Source: Monosiga brevicollis MX1 (Eukaryota > Opisthokonta > Choanoflagellata > Craspedida > Salpingoecidae). From it: 64,000 bases of DNA. Both the position numbers and the translations under genes were made by a program. The number at the start of each line of letters is the position of its first letter. Within the stretch, counting starts at the first letter, position 1. The notes beneath the pieces are model-generated. The model made no database searches. It saw nothing but the letters and a program-made list of their open reading frames with translations, and had not been told where the DNA came from. This document shows positions 48,171-58,657 of the stretch, one piece after another. The stretch is taken from assembly GCF_000002865.3 (NCBI RefSeq), contig NW_001865056.1, positions 62,468 through 126,467 on the forward strand, written 5' to 3'.

Positions 48171-50045
48171 CTATGCGCTTGTGGCCTGGGCGGTTGATGC
48201 TTGACGTGGCACGGGCGCCGCTGCTTCGTGGTGAGTCGGCGGTTCCTCGACGTCGTGTTGGATAAAATGCTTGAAGGCTTCGTACACAGACCAGGAGATG
48301 GCACCGGCCGGGGCGGTGAACATCATACGCGCGGCCCAGCCACGCGTAAAGCCGATCCAGCCGTCGCGGCGATACAGATTGCGGGCAGCAATGACGGCAC
48401 CAGTCAGGAAATTACTAGAGACGGCATCACCGGCCACCTTGGCACCGCGGCATTGCTCCTAGAAATGGGGCGGCAAATGGCAAGGACATGGTCAGGAGCC
48501 CGCCAGAAAAAGATGGGATGCTGAGACGGATGTGGTTGTGGAGTAAGCGTGCGCGCGAGCAAGAACATGCGCACATTAGTGTTGAGGTACGTCTTGCACA
48601 CATCAAGGGGTGTGGTGACGGCAGCCGCTAAACCACCGGCAAAGGCACCGGCCACAAACTGCGAGCACCGAGCAAGGAGGAGTTTTGTGGTTTGATGGTT
48701 AGGCAAGGGGGGGGGGGGGGGGGGGGGGGGAANNNNNNNNNNNNNNNNNNNNNNNNNNNNNNNNNNNNNNNNNNNNNNNNNNGGGGGGGGGGGGGGTGAT
48801 CGAGGCGATGATGGTGGCGAGGCATAAATGGCACAACGCACGTGAGCAGAGGGGCTGTATTCGCCACTCGGATTGACGAGGCGTTGGGTGTTGTCGTAGA
48901 GGACAATGTAGGCACTGTGGAACGGAATGTTCATGATCAACGAGGTGCTGAAGGAGCTGTTCAGATGAATGATGGCAAGGGGGAGGAGTGCAAAAGGGGG
49001 GTTAGAAGTCAAGTAGCACAGTGGGTGCACCGGATGCACGAAAGAGGTGCAGGACTCTTGGCCACGGGCACAGCGGGCAGAGTGGATGGGTGCACGCACC
49101 GATAAAACGCGCCCACGCCTTCGCGTTGGGCCACGCGCATGACGCAGTCCACGACGCTGCGATAGGGGCTGTTATGAACCTGCATGCGCTGTTTGATGAC
49201 TGATGGTAGGCAGGTGGGGGGGGGGGTGGGATTTGAGTTGAAGGATCAAAAACGACCAGGTCGGCCCAGAACAAGCGCTGGGCGGCGGATGAGGAGCGCG
49301 GGAGGAACAGGGCAGTTCATACCCTCGATGGGGTTCATAAAGCTATCATGAGCCACAGTGGCACAGACTGCCGCTCCGACTGAAGTGGGGGAGGTGAGAG
49401 GCAAAGCACGGGGCCAAGGCATGCGTGAGCCAGAGGACACAGCAAACGGTTGGTCCTGTGACTGAGTTGGGGCTGAGACCACCACGGCCAAACAGACCGT
49501 TGCCGGAAATGTGATGGTCGTGGGCGTTGAAGGCGACCTTGCCCTGTTCGTAGGCGGAAAAGTAAAGAGCATGGGCAGGACCGGCCCCGAGGAGGACAGC
49601 ACGGATGCCTGAATTGATCACAAACGAACGGCAGGAGGGAAGCGTGAGGAGGGGAAAAGCAGGAGGCACGTCAGCAGGTATGGAGGGGCGGATCCTGGCT
49701 GCGTGGTGGTCGGTCGGATGGCAAGGGGCGTACCGTTGAAAAAGGAGCTTGGGCCCTCGTGGCGGAGCATGGATTGGGCACAATTGATCATGCCACTGTA
49801 CTGGTTTGAAGTCTGCAGCCGGGTCTGAGGATGGAGGGGAACGGGGTTGAGCTTACCAAGCCGTGCAGTGCTAGCGTCTCGCTCCAAGCCGGGACCAAAC
49901 GGACCTTGATCACGTCAAAGGGGAACATGACTGTGTGTTCGAGCATGCCGGCAGCGCCGCCCGCCAGCATATGAGTGCCGGCGGAGGCATGGTCTGGCAG
50001 TGACTCGTAGTCATGATCAGCCTCGTTTTGCTGCGCGTTGTCCAT
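48171..50045 (-). CDS. SLC25A37: mitoferrin-type mitochondrial iron carrier (SLC25 family)
   Basis: ATG at 50045; exons 50045-49905 and 49824-49734 join in phase; stop at 48171. It has three carrier repeats, each with its signature: [24 protein letters not shown] and [13 protein letters not shown]. Mitoferrin-specific stretches are [76 protein letters not shown] and [13 protein letters not shown]. Mitoferrins (animal SLC25A28/37, yeast Mrs3/4) move ferrous iron into the mitochondrial matrix for heme and Fe-S cluster synthesis; the protein lies in the inner membrane. The C-terminus is extended by a His/Pro/Ala-rich tail. One intron holds an N gap. The symbol names the animal family; orthology to 28 versus 37 is not meaningful here. 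Confidence 0.94.
48733..48782. other. assembly gap (50 N) beside poly-G
   Basis: Fifty N bases with a G run of about 20 on the left (then AA) and a G run of about 14 on the right. Inside a mitoferrin intron. Same layout as the gap at 37890. Confidence 0.97.
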
Positions 50046-50656
50046 AGTGCCGCTCCACCGACCGACGGTCCCTCCTCCTTCACGCGGTAGCGGTTGCCGT
50101 CGTCTTGAACCAGTCCACGTGTGCACGCACAATGGTCCAATGGTCAGGGCCAAACCCCCAGAGCGGAGAGAACAAAGATCCAGAAGATGGAAGCAACAGG
50201 CTGCTGAGAGACCGCTCACAGCAAGCGAAGCGCGCTCAGAGCAGGAGGGTTCACCAAGCGAGAGGGCCGGGAGGGGGAACCAGCGAGCACCAGCGGTCAG
50301 AAACAAATGCAGCAGCAGCAGGAAGTTGATTCGCGTTTTGTTCAATCTCTGTGTGTGACTTGTCTTGATGCTCTCTCTCTGATTGGGTTACTCGCTTTGT
50401 CGTATTCTCTGGATATTGGTTTGTTAAAGCTATGTGGGTGTATCTCTCGATGGTACACTCTCTGCCAATGTCACGCTTTCGTTTTTCTATCTCTCTCTAG
50501 ATGTTTGCTTCTGTCTCTGTCTCTGTCACTTCGTCTCTCTCCAACGCACAACTTGTGTTCGTGCAGGTGTCGGTCGAGTCTGCTCCTGCTGCTGCTGCTG
50601 CCTGCGGGGCTTGCTTCCATCGTTGATGCTACTACTTTGGTGCTTGAGGTGCTTAG

Positions 50657-50658
<2 letters not shown>

Positions 50659-50699
<41 letters not shown>
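50659..50699. repeat. (GT)n microsatellite
   Basis: About 20 GT units without interruption. Confidence 0.95.
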
Positions 50700-50701
<2 letters not shown>

Positions 50702-51523
50702 CGGGGGAAGGGTTGTTTTGCGTCCCGCCACCGCGTCGGGTTTGCAGCCTCCCCCCCCCTCTCTCTCTCTCTGTGATTTCGAGCATTGCACGCCAATTTC
50801 GCTGCAGAGTGGGGGTGGTGGAGCCGTAGGTGTGGTGTGGAGAGGCGGGAGCGCCACTCGGAGGGCTTGGGCGTCTTTGGTAGCGTGGTGCTTGCAGCAG
50901 AGGATGAGATGACGCCTGCTGCCCGCGGTATCAAGCAAGCATGGTGCTATCTATGACCGGGCGGGAGGCAACTGAACGGTCCCCACCGTGCCATAGGAAG
51001 GGAGCTGAAGCTAGCTTCTTGGTATGCCGCTGCAGCCATTCAAGGCCGCAAAGCCGTGACTTGAGGGTGGCGTTGGGTGTTCCTAGCACCATTTCCATTC
51101 TTCAAGGGAACCGTATCCACCTCCTGCCGATGCCGTTTCATCGGAGGGCGATGCTGAGCCCGGTTTGCGGCTGCCCTTTCGCCCATCGATGGGACAATGG
51201 CTGGGCAAGGAGTTGATGTAGTTCTTAAACAAGTATCTGCGGCATTAAAATCACATTTAGAAGAAAAAAAGTGAAGTTTATGAAGCTCGTATAAGTAATT
51301 AAACAAGAGAAGTTGTAGATGTGCTAAGTGTTAATGTAGCAAAATGTAGGGTTATTGATGTAGTAAATCAAGTTAACGCAGATGATATTCCTATGACGCA
51401 GTAGCCCGTTATTTATGAGCAATGACGCAGGACGTGTCAGGACACGTGTACCCCTGGCCTCATCTCACTGCCTTCGCTTTCTCGAAAACCAATGGTTATG
51501 CTCACTTCCTTCGTTGATTAAAA

Positions 51524-51541
51524 ATTATCAAGTGTGATAAT
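51524..51541. promoter_or_regulatory. perfect dyad ATTATCA-agtg-TGATAAT
   Basis: Seven-base arms in perfect inverted repeat around AGTG, in an AT-rich patch about 270 bases before the LSM6 ATG. It could bind a dimeric factor (the half site includes TGATAA, a GATA-like core). Function inferred only. Confidence 0.3.
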
Positions 51542-51812
51542 TGTCACAGTGTTTCTAACCGAGTTCACTCTCTCTTTTTTTTTTTTTTTTGTGTGAGTGG
51601 CGCGAAGGTGGCGGTCGCCTTGTGTGCCACTCGCTCCCCGCTCCCCCCCCCTCCCCAGCTGGTACTGGCAAGCAGCTTGGGGCAGCGTGAGCGGCTTGAT
51701 CAAGGATATCAGAGTCCAACGAGAGGACATGATGTTGGTTTGTGATGCTCACAATGTTAAATCTCTTGGTTCTTTGCCTCTCATGCAGAGCACGTCTTTT
51801 CCATCATTCACC

Positions 51813-52413
51813 ATGTCGAGCACGCCCGCCGAGTTTCTGAAGCACATCGTGGGCCAGCCCGTGTTGGTTCGCCTTCACACTGGCATCGACTACAAAGGTT
51901 GGTATTACCACTGCACAACATGCCAAGATGTGTTTGCTTCTACCCTTGGCTTTGTTCTGAAAAGTCCAGAGAAGTTGTCTCCCGACCCGTGTCGACTCAC
52001 CGGGTCTGCTTTATCGCTTCTCGACCTTCCAGGCAAGCTGGCCTGCCTCGATGGCTTCATGAACATCGCGCTCGAAGAGACGGAAGAATACGTCAACGGC
52101 CAGGTTCATACCCTTGCTTCCTGCGTGCCCCCCCCCCCACATTTACGCTTGCGCGGGCAACCCCTTGTGCGTTGTGCCGGTGACCACAAGGCAAGGTCTG
52201 CTCACCTCCTTCTTGCCCTTGTCTTCCCTCCTTCTCTGCTTGTTTCAACTCTTTATCAGCTGCGGAATCGTTATGGTGATGCCTTTATTCGTGGCAACAA
52301 CGGTGGGTTTTGCTCTGATGCCTGGTCTTTGTGCCCACTGTTGATGGCATGACTCATGGCATTTTTCATTTCAACCTTGCATTCGTGTAGTTCTGTACAT
52401 CAGTGCCATCTGA
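51813..52413 (+). CDS. LSM6: U6 snRNA-associated Sm-like protein LSm6
   Basis: Four exons join in phase: 51813-51897, 52033-52103, 52260-52302 and 52391-52413, giving 73 residues, close to the 80 of human LSm6. The Sm1 motif is seen in EFLKHIVGQPVLVRLHTGID followed by YKGKLACLDGFMNIALEETE; the Sm2 motif in YGDAFIRGNNVLYISAI. These match LSm6 nearly residue for residue. LSm6 is one subunit of the heptameric LSm2-8 ring that binds the 3' end of U6 snRNA in the nucleus and of the LSm1-7 ring that promotes mRNA decapping in the cytoplasm. The protein ends at YISAI, without the short basic tail of the human protein. Confidence 0.97.
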
Positions 52414-53120
52414 GCACGGCCAACGCCGGGGGCGGCCCTCTACCCCCTTGTTTCGTAAATCCTTCTGTCCCAAACCTTCCTCGCTGATGGCGATGGTGCA
52501 TGTACTTTCCCTGTCGATCGGACAGCGTGTTTATCCCGGTCTCATCTTCTCCCCTTGCACCTTCTCCCCGCATTGCGGCCGGAGAAGAGAAAGAAGAATA
52601 AAGCTACACGACTCTCAACAGAAAAAAAAATAATTCATAAAACGGATTTGCAGTCTCTGCCAGCATTTTACCGGGCGTGTTCCAACAGCATCTGTGCATC
52701 TTGATTGTCAACCACGTGCCAATGAAACAATGACCACGCCGCCCCGTCCGACACAGGCATACGGGGCCAACGCGGGCAACAGCAAGTGGCAACACAAACA
52801 ACAAATCCCAGAAATCAAGAAAAAGCTTTAAACTACAGACAACGCAGACCAGACGTTGGCCCAACAGGTGTGCCGCCGATACATACTGGCTCATGACAGA
52901 GGTGTGCGACACAATGCACAAGGGCAACAACCAAAAACAACAGCAAGGGTGAAACAACAACAAGGTGACACCAAACCAGGCGCGTGGAGACCCCGAGGGC
53001 GTATGGCTCGGCCAAGCACGGGGTCAAGGCAAGGGATGGGACGCAAGCGACACTGTCGGAAGACATGCAAGACCAGATGATTGGCCGATCTCGGCCAAAG
53101 GCATAGGCCCGCCCGGCCGC
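52414..53120. other. convergent 3' spacer
   Basis: Between LSM6 (+) and the ING-type gene (-). It includes AATAAAGC near 52596 (a likely LSM6 polyadenylation signal) and an A run at 52620. No gene seen. Confidence 0.6.
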
Positions 53121-54432
53121 TCAGCGGCGGCGAGACTGTGCAACCATGGGCTTGCACGTGGGACAAAACCTAGGGGCCAAACAATCAAGGGTTTGGTCAA
53201 GAGTTGAAGGAGCAAGATATCGACACTTGCGAGAGCCCTAATCTCCGTCCTTCTGGCCTTTTGGCTTGGAGCTCGGAATTTGAGAGACATACCATTTCTT
53301 GGTATCTGGGGGCCCCGTGAGGCCGACGCAGGTGTAGTGAAACCATTGCCCGGGGCAATCCGGGTTGTCACACCCAACCATTTCGCCGGTGCCCGTGCAA
53401 CCTTCAATGCAGTACTTATCACCTTCCTCTTCCTCGGCGTCCTGCGCGCCGCGCTTTTTGGTGTCAGTCTGTTCCTCTTGGTAAATGACGGCGTCGATAT
53501 CGTCGTTGTCAACCGAAAGGTTCTCCTGAGCCCGACGAGCTGCTTGACGACTTTTCCCGCGCTTTGAGTTATCACGGGACTTGCTCTGACGCGCACCACC
53601 ACTGGTGGTGTCGGTGCCCGCCTCTTCTTCATCCTCGTCTTGAGTTTGCTGGGGCTCGGCGCGATGCGCGCGCTTGCGCCGCGATGAGGATGACGCAGTG
53701 GAAGCTAAGGACAGGAGCCATGCCGTGTAAGCAACAAGAGGCGACAACAACACAACGGCAGCAGCAGTGGCCAGAGTAGCACAAAGGCGCGGCTCGGATG
53801 GCGTCGGATCGTTACACCATCAACGACGGCAGCACCCAAGCGGTGAAGGGTGTGGCCAGACAAGGCACGTACGGCGCTTTGCATCCTTGTTGCTTTGAGG
53901 CGGGTTCTTGAGACCCTCCTTGGCCAGGTAGGCGCCGCTGTGGTAGTCCCGTTGCAGGCCATCGATGATGGCCATACGGTCAGTCACCAGCGTTTTGCAG
54001 TCCTCGGCCAGAGCCGCGCGCACCGTTTCCAGATGCTTCATGTTATGTAAGTGTTCCTGCGAGCCGGACCCAGTCAGGTTGTAAGGTTGACGCACGGTCA
54101 AACGACAAGCCCTAGGGTCAGGCTAGCAGACAAAGCCGGCCGACGCACCAGGCAGTTTGCGACATGTTTTGTGGCATTTTGAGGCTTGTCTTTGGCCAGC
54201 TTGGCGGCTTCAAGCGCCCGCTTTAAAAAGTCTGGACTCCCAATCAAATCGAGCGCACGGACAGCGTCGAGGCGAATGAGCACGCGCCCACCGGATCTCA
54301 AGCCGAGGGGGCGCAGCAGTGCGTACCGTCAATGTCATGTTCATATTGGTGGAGGTGGGTGAGAGCCCGCTGCAGGTCCAGCGCCGCGTCCTCGGCCAAA
54401 TCCAAAAAGTTTTCGAGGTACTCCAACGACAT
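53121..54432 (-). CDS. ING-family PHD-finger chromatin protein
   Basis: ATG at 54432 ([20 protein letters not shown]), an ING-type N-terminal helical domain continuing through [19 protein letters not shown] and [21 protein letters not shown] basic/acidic linker follows ([37 protein letters not shown]), then a C-terminal PHD finger: [33 protein letters not shown], and, after an intron, [16 protein letters not shown] with the stop at 53121. Eight zinc ligands (Cys4-His-Cys3) can be counted. ING proteins read trimethyl-Lys4 of histone H3 and recruit acetyltransferase or deacetylase complexes. The GEMVGCDN core that forms the reader pocket is intact. Oddity: the second Cys is three residues after the first plus one (CIEGC) instead of CxC. 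Last exon 53169-53121 is chosen because it restores WFCPTC. Confidence 0.9.
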
Positions 54433-54825
54433 CCTCAATGGTCGCCGCCGACTCAACCGTCCTTGGCCGCTCGAGGGAGCGGGTGTCTGATCAAAACCAG
54501 CACAGGGCCGTGGAACCAATGCAAAGCGCTAGCAAAGGCCCAAAGCCAAGCAAGGGAAAGGAAAGCAGCAGAGGCAGCAGAGGCAGCAGAGGCAGCAGAG
54601 GCAGTAGACGCGCACGCTTGCGCACGGGAGCGAGGCCACACACAGGCGCGCGGCACTTCCAACAAGAAAGTGTGTGTGTGTGTGTGGTGTTGAGAGGGCG
54701 GGTACAAGGTCTTAACCCGTTCACTGCTGTCGTATATCAAACACATAGAACAAAGCACACACTTTGATTTTATTCCATCATAATGTGAACATTGTTACAC
54801 TACGCCTCTTTTGAGCTTGACGACG

Positions 54826-54860
<35 letters not shown>

Positions 54861-54988
54861 TAAAAATTTCAAGTGTGTGCGCTCGGTTCTGTGGAGGGGA
54901 GGGGGTTTGAGATGGGCGGTGGCGGGTCGAGGGTTAGCCTCCTTTGGACCAAAAGGGCACGGGCTGGGATTGAAAGTGGATCATTGTG

Positions 54989-55040
<52 letters not shown>

Positions 55041-55266
55041 AGTGTGGGTGCGGATCACCGATGAACCATGATGGAAGAGGGTCCCGGTGGATCTGCAAGA
55101 TGGCGCGTTTTAATGAAACAGCTTTGGCTCACCAGGAACTTGCTGTTGACCCAAATGCAAACAGGCCTTTTCGGTCCGACGATTCGCAAACAGCGTTGGC
55201 TGAAAGCCCTTGCGAGAGTTGATTGGACACAGGACTTGAGCTCTTCGCTCGACACGCACCGGCGAC
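54433..55266. promoter_or_regulatory. ING/ARL3 divergent spacer with (CT)n and (GT)n tracts
   Basis: It has a GGCAGCAGA tandem (54567-54603), a (CT)n run at 54825-54852 and a (GT)n run at 54995-55039. The part from about 54855 to 55266 is similar to the sequence before the second ARL3 copy (about 56855-57148), so it belongs to the duplicated unit and probably carries promoter or 5' untranslated sequence. Confidence 0.5.
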
Positions 55267-56447
55267 ATGGTACGGGCGGCGCTGCCCATGCTGTTATTCG
55301 AAACGCAGATGTCTCAAAGCTGACCATCGGCTGGTTGGTTGTAGGGCCTGCTCTCGCTGTTCCGGGGGATGAAAGGCGAGAAGAAGGACTTGCGTATTCT
55401 TTTGCTAGGTCTCGACAACGCTGGTGCGTGAAAGGTGCACAAGGTTTCGCCACGCCGCATCCTACATTCCTCGTGTGAAAGCGACCTGAGCTCATGCGCT
55501 CGCCCACTGGCTTTCGTGGTGCTGCAGGCAAGACCACGATTTTGAAAAGCTTGGCAGATGAGGACATTACGCACATTACACCCACTCATGTCTGTGGTGC
55601 ACCCTCTGCGCCCCATGTCACCAGCGGCGGTGAGCTTACCACCCTTTCCGGCGACGCTCACCTTTTGTGCGTGACTTTTGCTTAGGGCTTTAACATCAAG
55701 TCGGTGACCTCGTCAGGCTTCAAGCTCAACGTGTGGGACATTGGGGGCCAGCGCAAGATTCGCCCCTACTGGCGCAACTACTTTGATGACACTGACGTCT
55801 TGGTTCGTAACTGAAGAGGTTGAGACAAGACAGGAACGCTCTCTTTGATTCAGGGGTGCGGTGACGCGGTCGGGGTGTGTCATCATGCAAAGGCCTCTCA
55901 CGCCCGCGACCATTTTGCTAGATCTATGTCATTGACTCGGCCGACCAAAAGCGGTTTGAGGAGACGGGCGAGGTCAGTGCTTGGCGTGCTGCTGCATCGT
56001 CGGGCTCCTCGTCAAAATTGGCCCTGCGGTCTGCCTTGACTCACGACATGAAACATCCCCGTGTGCGTGTGCGTGTGCGCGGGCGTGTGCATGTGCGTGT
56101 GTTTGCTCGGGTAGGAGCTGGCAGAGCTGCTGGAGGAGGCCAAGCTCAAAGGTGTGGCAGTCCTGATCTATGCAAACAAGCAAGATTTGCACACGGCGGC
56201 CAAGGCCTCGGACATTGCCACGGGTCTGAACCTGCATACTATCCGTGAGCGTGCATGGCAGATCCAGCCATGCTCGGCCGTCACCGGCGAAGGCGTCAAG
56301 GTTCGTTCGATAGGATAGGAGCAACTCCATTTGCCATCCATTCGTGTTTGGCTTTGTCCAGGCATACTCGGCTCTCCTCAGCACTGCCCCTTATAGGATG
56401 GCATGGAGTGGGTCATCAAGACAGTGAGCAAGAAGAAGAAGAAATAA
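55267..56447 (+). CDS. ARL3: ARL3-type small GTPase, copy 1
   Basis: Seven coding exons: 55267-55269, 55345-55423, 55528-55589, 55686-55802, 55922-55972, 56115-56300 and 56397-56447; 182 residues, the same as human ARL3. The first coding exon is just ATG. Motifs: P-loop GLDNAGKTT, switch I ITPTHGFNIKSV, switch [39 protein letters not shown], base-binding NKQDL and the ribose/base loop CSAVTGEGV; Lys-rich C-terminus. ARL3 is the GTPase that releases lipid-modified cargo from UNC119 and PDE6D carriers in cilia and flagella. Difference from the family: the Gln after ITPT in switch I is His, produced by the last exon codon before an intron. The N-terminal helix starts GLLSLF, as in ARL3. Confidence 0.95.
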
Positions 56448-57148
56448 ACGGCCCCTAATGTCCGAGAGGGCTTGCTTTGGCTGCGCCTGGTTCGTCCATG
56501 TTAGTGGTGTCCTCTGTGCGTTTGCCGATGTTTCTGTGATCCGACTGGAATGTGACCGGGTGCGTCGGAAGGCTAAAGAACCAACAAAAATGAAAACAAA
56601 CGAATCAAATCATCGCTTGTGTCGAGAGCTTCTCCAGTTGGATAGGTTGTGCTAAACAGACGAGGACGAGAATCACTCAGCTCAGGGTCATCCAAAAACG
56701 ACAACCATGTTCCCAGGCCATGCGTCGCGCTCGCTGCTCCTGAGTGGCCATGTTCATATGAACATGTAAAGCGCATCTAGGCTCAAGCCGTATAGTGTGT
56801 ATTTCGCACACTCGTTTGCTTGCAGAGCTTGGCAACGTTTTTTTTTTTGGCGTTTTTTTTTTCAATTCAAGTGTGTCACGCGTCTTGAGATGACGGCGGT
56901 GGTGTGGAGAATCGAGGGCAGCGTCCGCCTGAAAGGGCACGATCTGAGATTTCAAGGGGATGTGTGTGTGTGCGGGTTGAGTGTGCGATTGTGAATAACC
57001 AGAAAGTTTTGGATGGATCGCCTTGGTAGCTCACCGGACTTTTGTCGTTGACCCCGGATGCGCAGGGAGGCCTCCCGTGACCACGACGAGCTCGCGCGAT
57101 CTGCCGAGATACAGGATTTGGGCGCCTTGCTTGACGCGCACCGTTGAC
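56448..57148. other. spacer between the ARL3 copies
   Basis: The first part (to about 56640) is 3' flank, matched by the sequence after copy 2 (58332-58450); the last part (about 56855 onward) matches the 5' flank of copy 1. It marks the duplication junction. No other gene seen. Confidence 0.7.
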
Positions 57149-58331
57149 ATGGTGCGGGCCGTTGCTATCCGGTTGTTCAACGCCACCGTCACACTTGAAA
57201 GCTGGCCATTGACGAGTTGGGTTGTCTGCTGGTTGGGCGTAGGGGTTACTCTCGCGTTTACGAGAGATGTCGGAGAAGAGGGACCTGCAAATTCTTTTGC
57301 TTGGTCTCGACAACGCTGGTGTGTGAAGGCAGGACTATGCCTAGTCTTGCCACATATCCCATTCTTCGATTGACGGCCGCGACTTGTACTCATGTCAGCT
57401 TCGGTTCTGCCGCGATCGCCTACTGGCTTGCGTGGAGATGCAGGCAAGACCACGATTTTGACAAGCCTGGCAGATGAGGACATTACGCACGTTACACCCA
57501 CTCAAGTCTGTGGTGCACCCTCTGCGCCCCATGTCACCAGCGGCGGTGAGCCTGCATTGTTTTTGACGACGCTCACGGTTTTTTTGCACGGCGCCGTACG
57601 TTGCTTAGGGCTTCAACGTCAAGTCGGTGATGTCGTCGGGCGTCATGCTCAACGTGTGGGACATTGGAGGCCAGCGTGGGATTCGCCCCTACTGGCGCAA
57701 CTACTTTGATGGCACCGACGCTTTGGTTTGTTGGACCGATCGCTGGACTGTGAAACGACGGGGTGGGTCATCATGCATAAGCCTCTCATGTCCGCGGCCA
57801 TTTTGCTAGGTCTATGTCATTGACTCGGCTGACCAAAAGCGGTTTGAAGAGACGGGCGAGGTCAGTGCTTGTCTTGTTGCTGCATCGTCGGACCCATCGT
57901 CCAAATTGACTCTTGACTCAAGACACGAAACATCCCTGTGTGCGTGTGTGTGTGATATTGCGCGTATAAGAGTAGGAACTGGCAGAGCTGCTGGCGGAGG
58001 CCAAGCTCAAAGGTGTAGCGGTCCTGGTTTATGCAAACAAGCAAGATTTGGAGACGGCAGCCATGGCCTCGGACATTGCCACGGGGCTGAATCTGCATAC
58101 TATCCGTGGGCGCGCGTGGCAGATCCAGCCATGCTCAGCCGTCACCGGCGAAGGTGTTAGGGTTCGTTCGATAGGATGGGGGCAACTTCATTTGCCATTC
58201 ATTCGTGTGCACAGGCGCGTTTGACTTTGTACAGGCATACTCGGCTCTCCTCAACACGGACGCTGCTCTGCCTCTTTTAGGATGGCATGGAATGGGTCAT
58301 CAAGACAGTGAGCAAGAAAAAGAAGAAATAA
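57149..58331 (+). CDS. ARL3: ARL3-type small GTPase, copy 2
   Basis: Same exon plan as copy 1: 57149-57151 (ATG alone), 57243-57318, 57444-57505, 57609-57725, 57810-57860, 57976-58161 and 58281-58331; 181 residues. Motifs: GLDNAGKTT, switch I VTPTQGFNVKSV (canonical Gln kept), [42 protein letters not shown] and CSAVTGEGV, with the same Lys-rich end. Differences from copy 1 and the family: the Lys after GGQR in switch II is Gly, SGFKLNVW is SGVMLNVW, and the N-terminal segment is [16 protein letters not shown] with one residue fewer. Intron sequence is also partly conserved (for example GTGGTGCACCCTCTGCGCCC after exon 3 in both), so the duplication is fairly young. Confidence 0.95.
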
Positions 58332-58559
58332 ACGGCCCCTAATGTCCAAGGGGCGCAGCCAAAGCTCCCTCGCTGCGCTGGGCATATTGAGCCTCAGTGT
58401 TTCTGTGATCCGACTGGTATGTGACCGAGTGCGTTGAAAGGCTAAGAAGACAATCAAACCAAATCCTTGCTTCATCTTCTCCTGGCACATCCGCATACAG
58501 GTCGAGAGCGCCTCGCTGCCAGTCAAACACGTCGTGCTTCAAAAGGACTGACAGGTCAA

Positions 58560-58595
<36 letters not shown>

Positions 58596-58641
58596 GAGCA
58601 GCTCATATCAAGTATGACATCTTACACACTTTATATTCAAG

Positions 58642-58657
58642 TGTAACATCGGTTACA
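58642..58657. promoter_or_regulatory. perfect dyad TGTAAC-atcg-GTTACA
   Basis: Six-base arms around ATCG within an AT-rich patch. A related GTGAAC-att-GTTACAC sequence is found at about 54785-54800, before ARL3 copy 1. Possible binding site for a dimeric factor; inferred from symmetry only. Confidence 0.3.

Larger units (their letters stand above)
50046..51812. promoter_or_regulatory. divergent mitoferrin/LSM6 spacer with GT tract and AT-rich island
   Basis: Mitoferrin (-) and LSM6 (+) start 1.77 kb apart. The spacer has a (GT)n run (50659-50699), CT tracts near 50760, an AT-rich island (about 51230-51410) and a perfect dyad at 51524-51541. Frames over the GT run are repeat translations. No gene is supported; promoter function is inferred from position. 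Confidence 0.4.
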
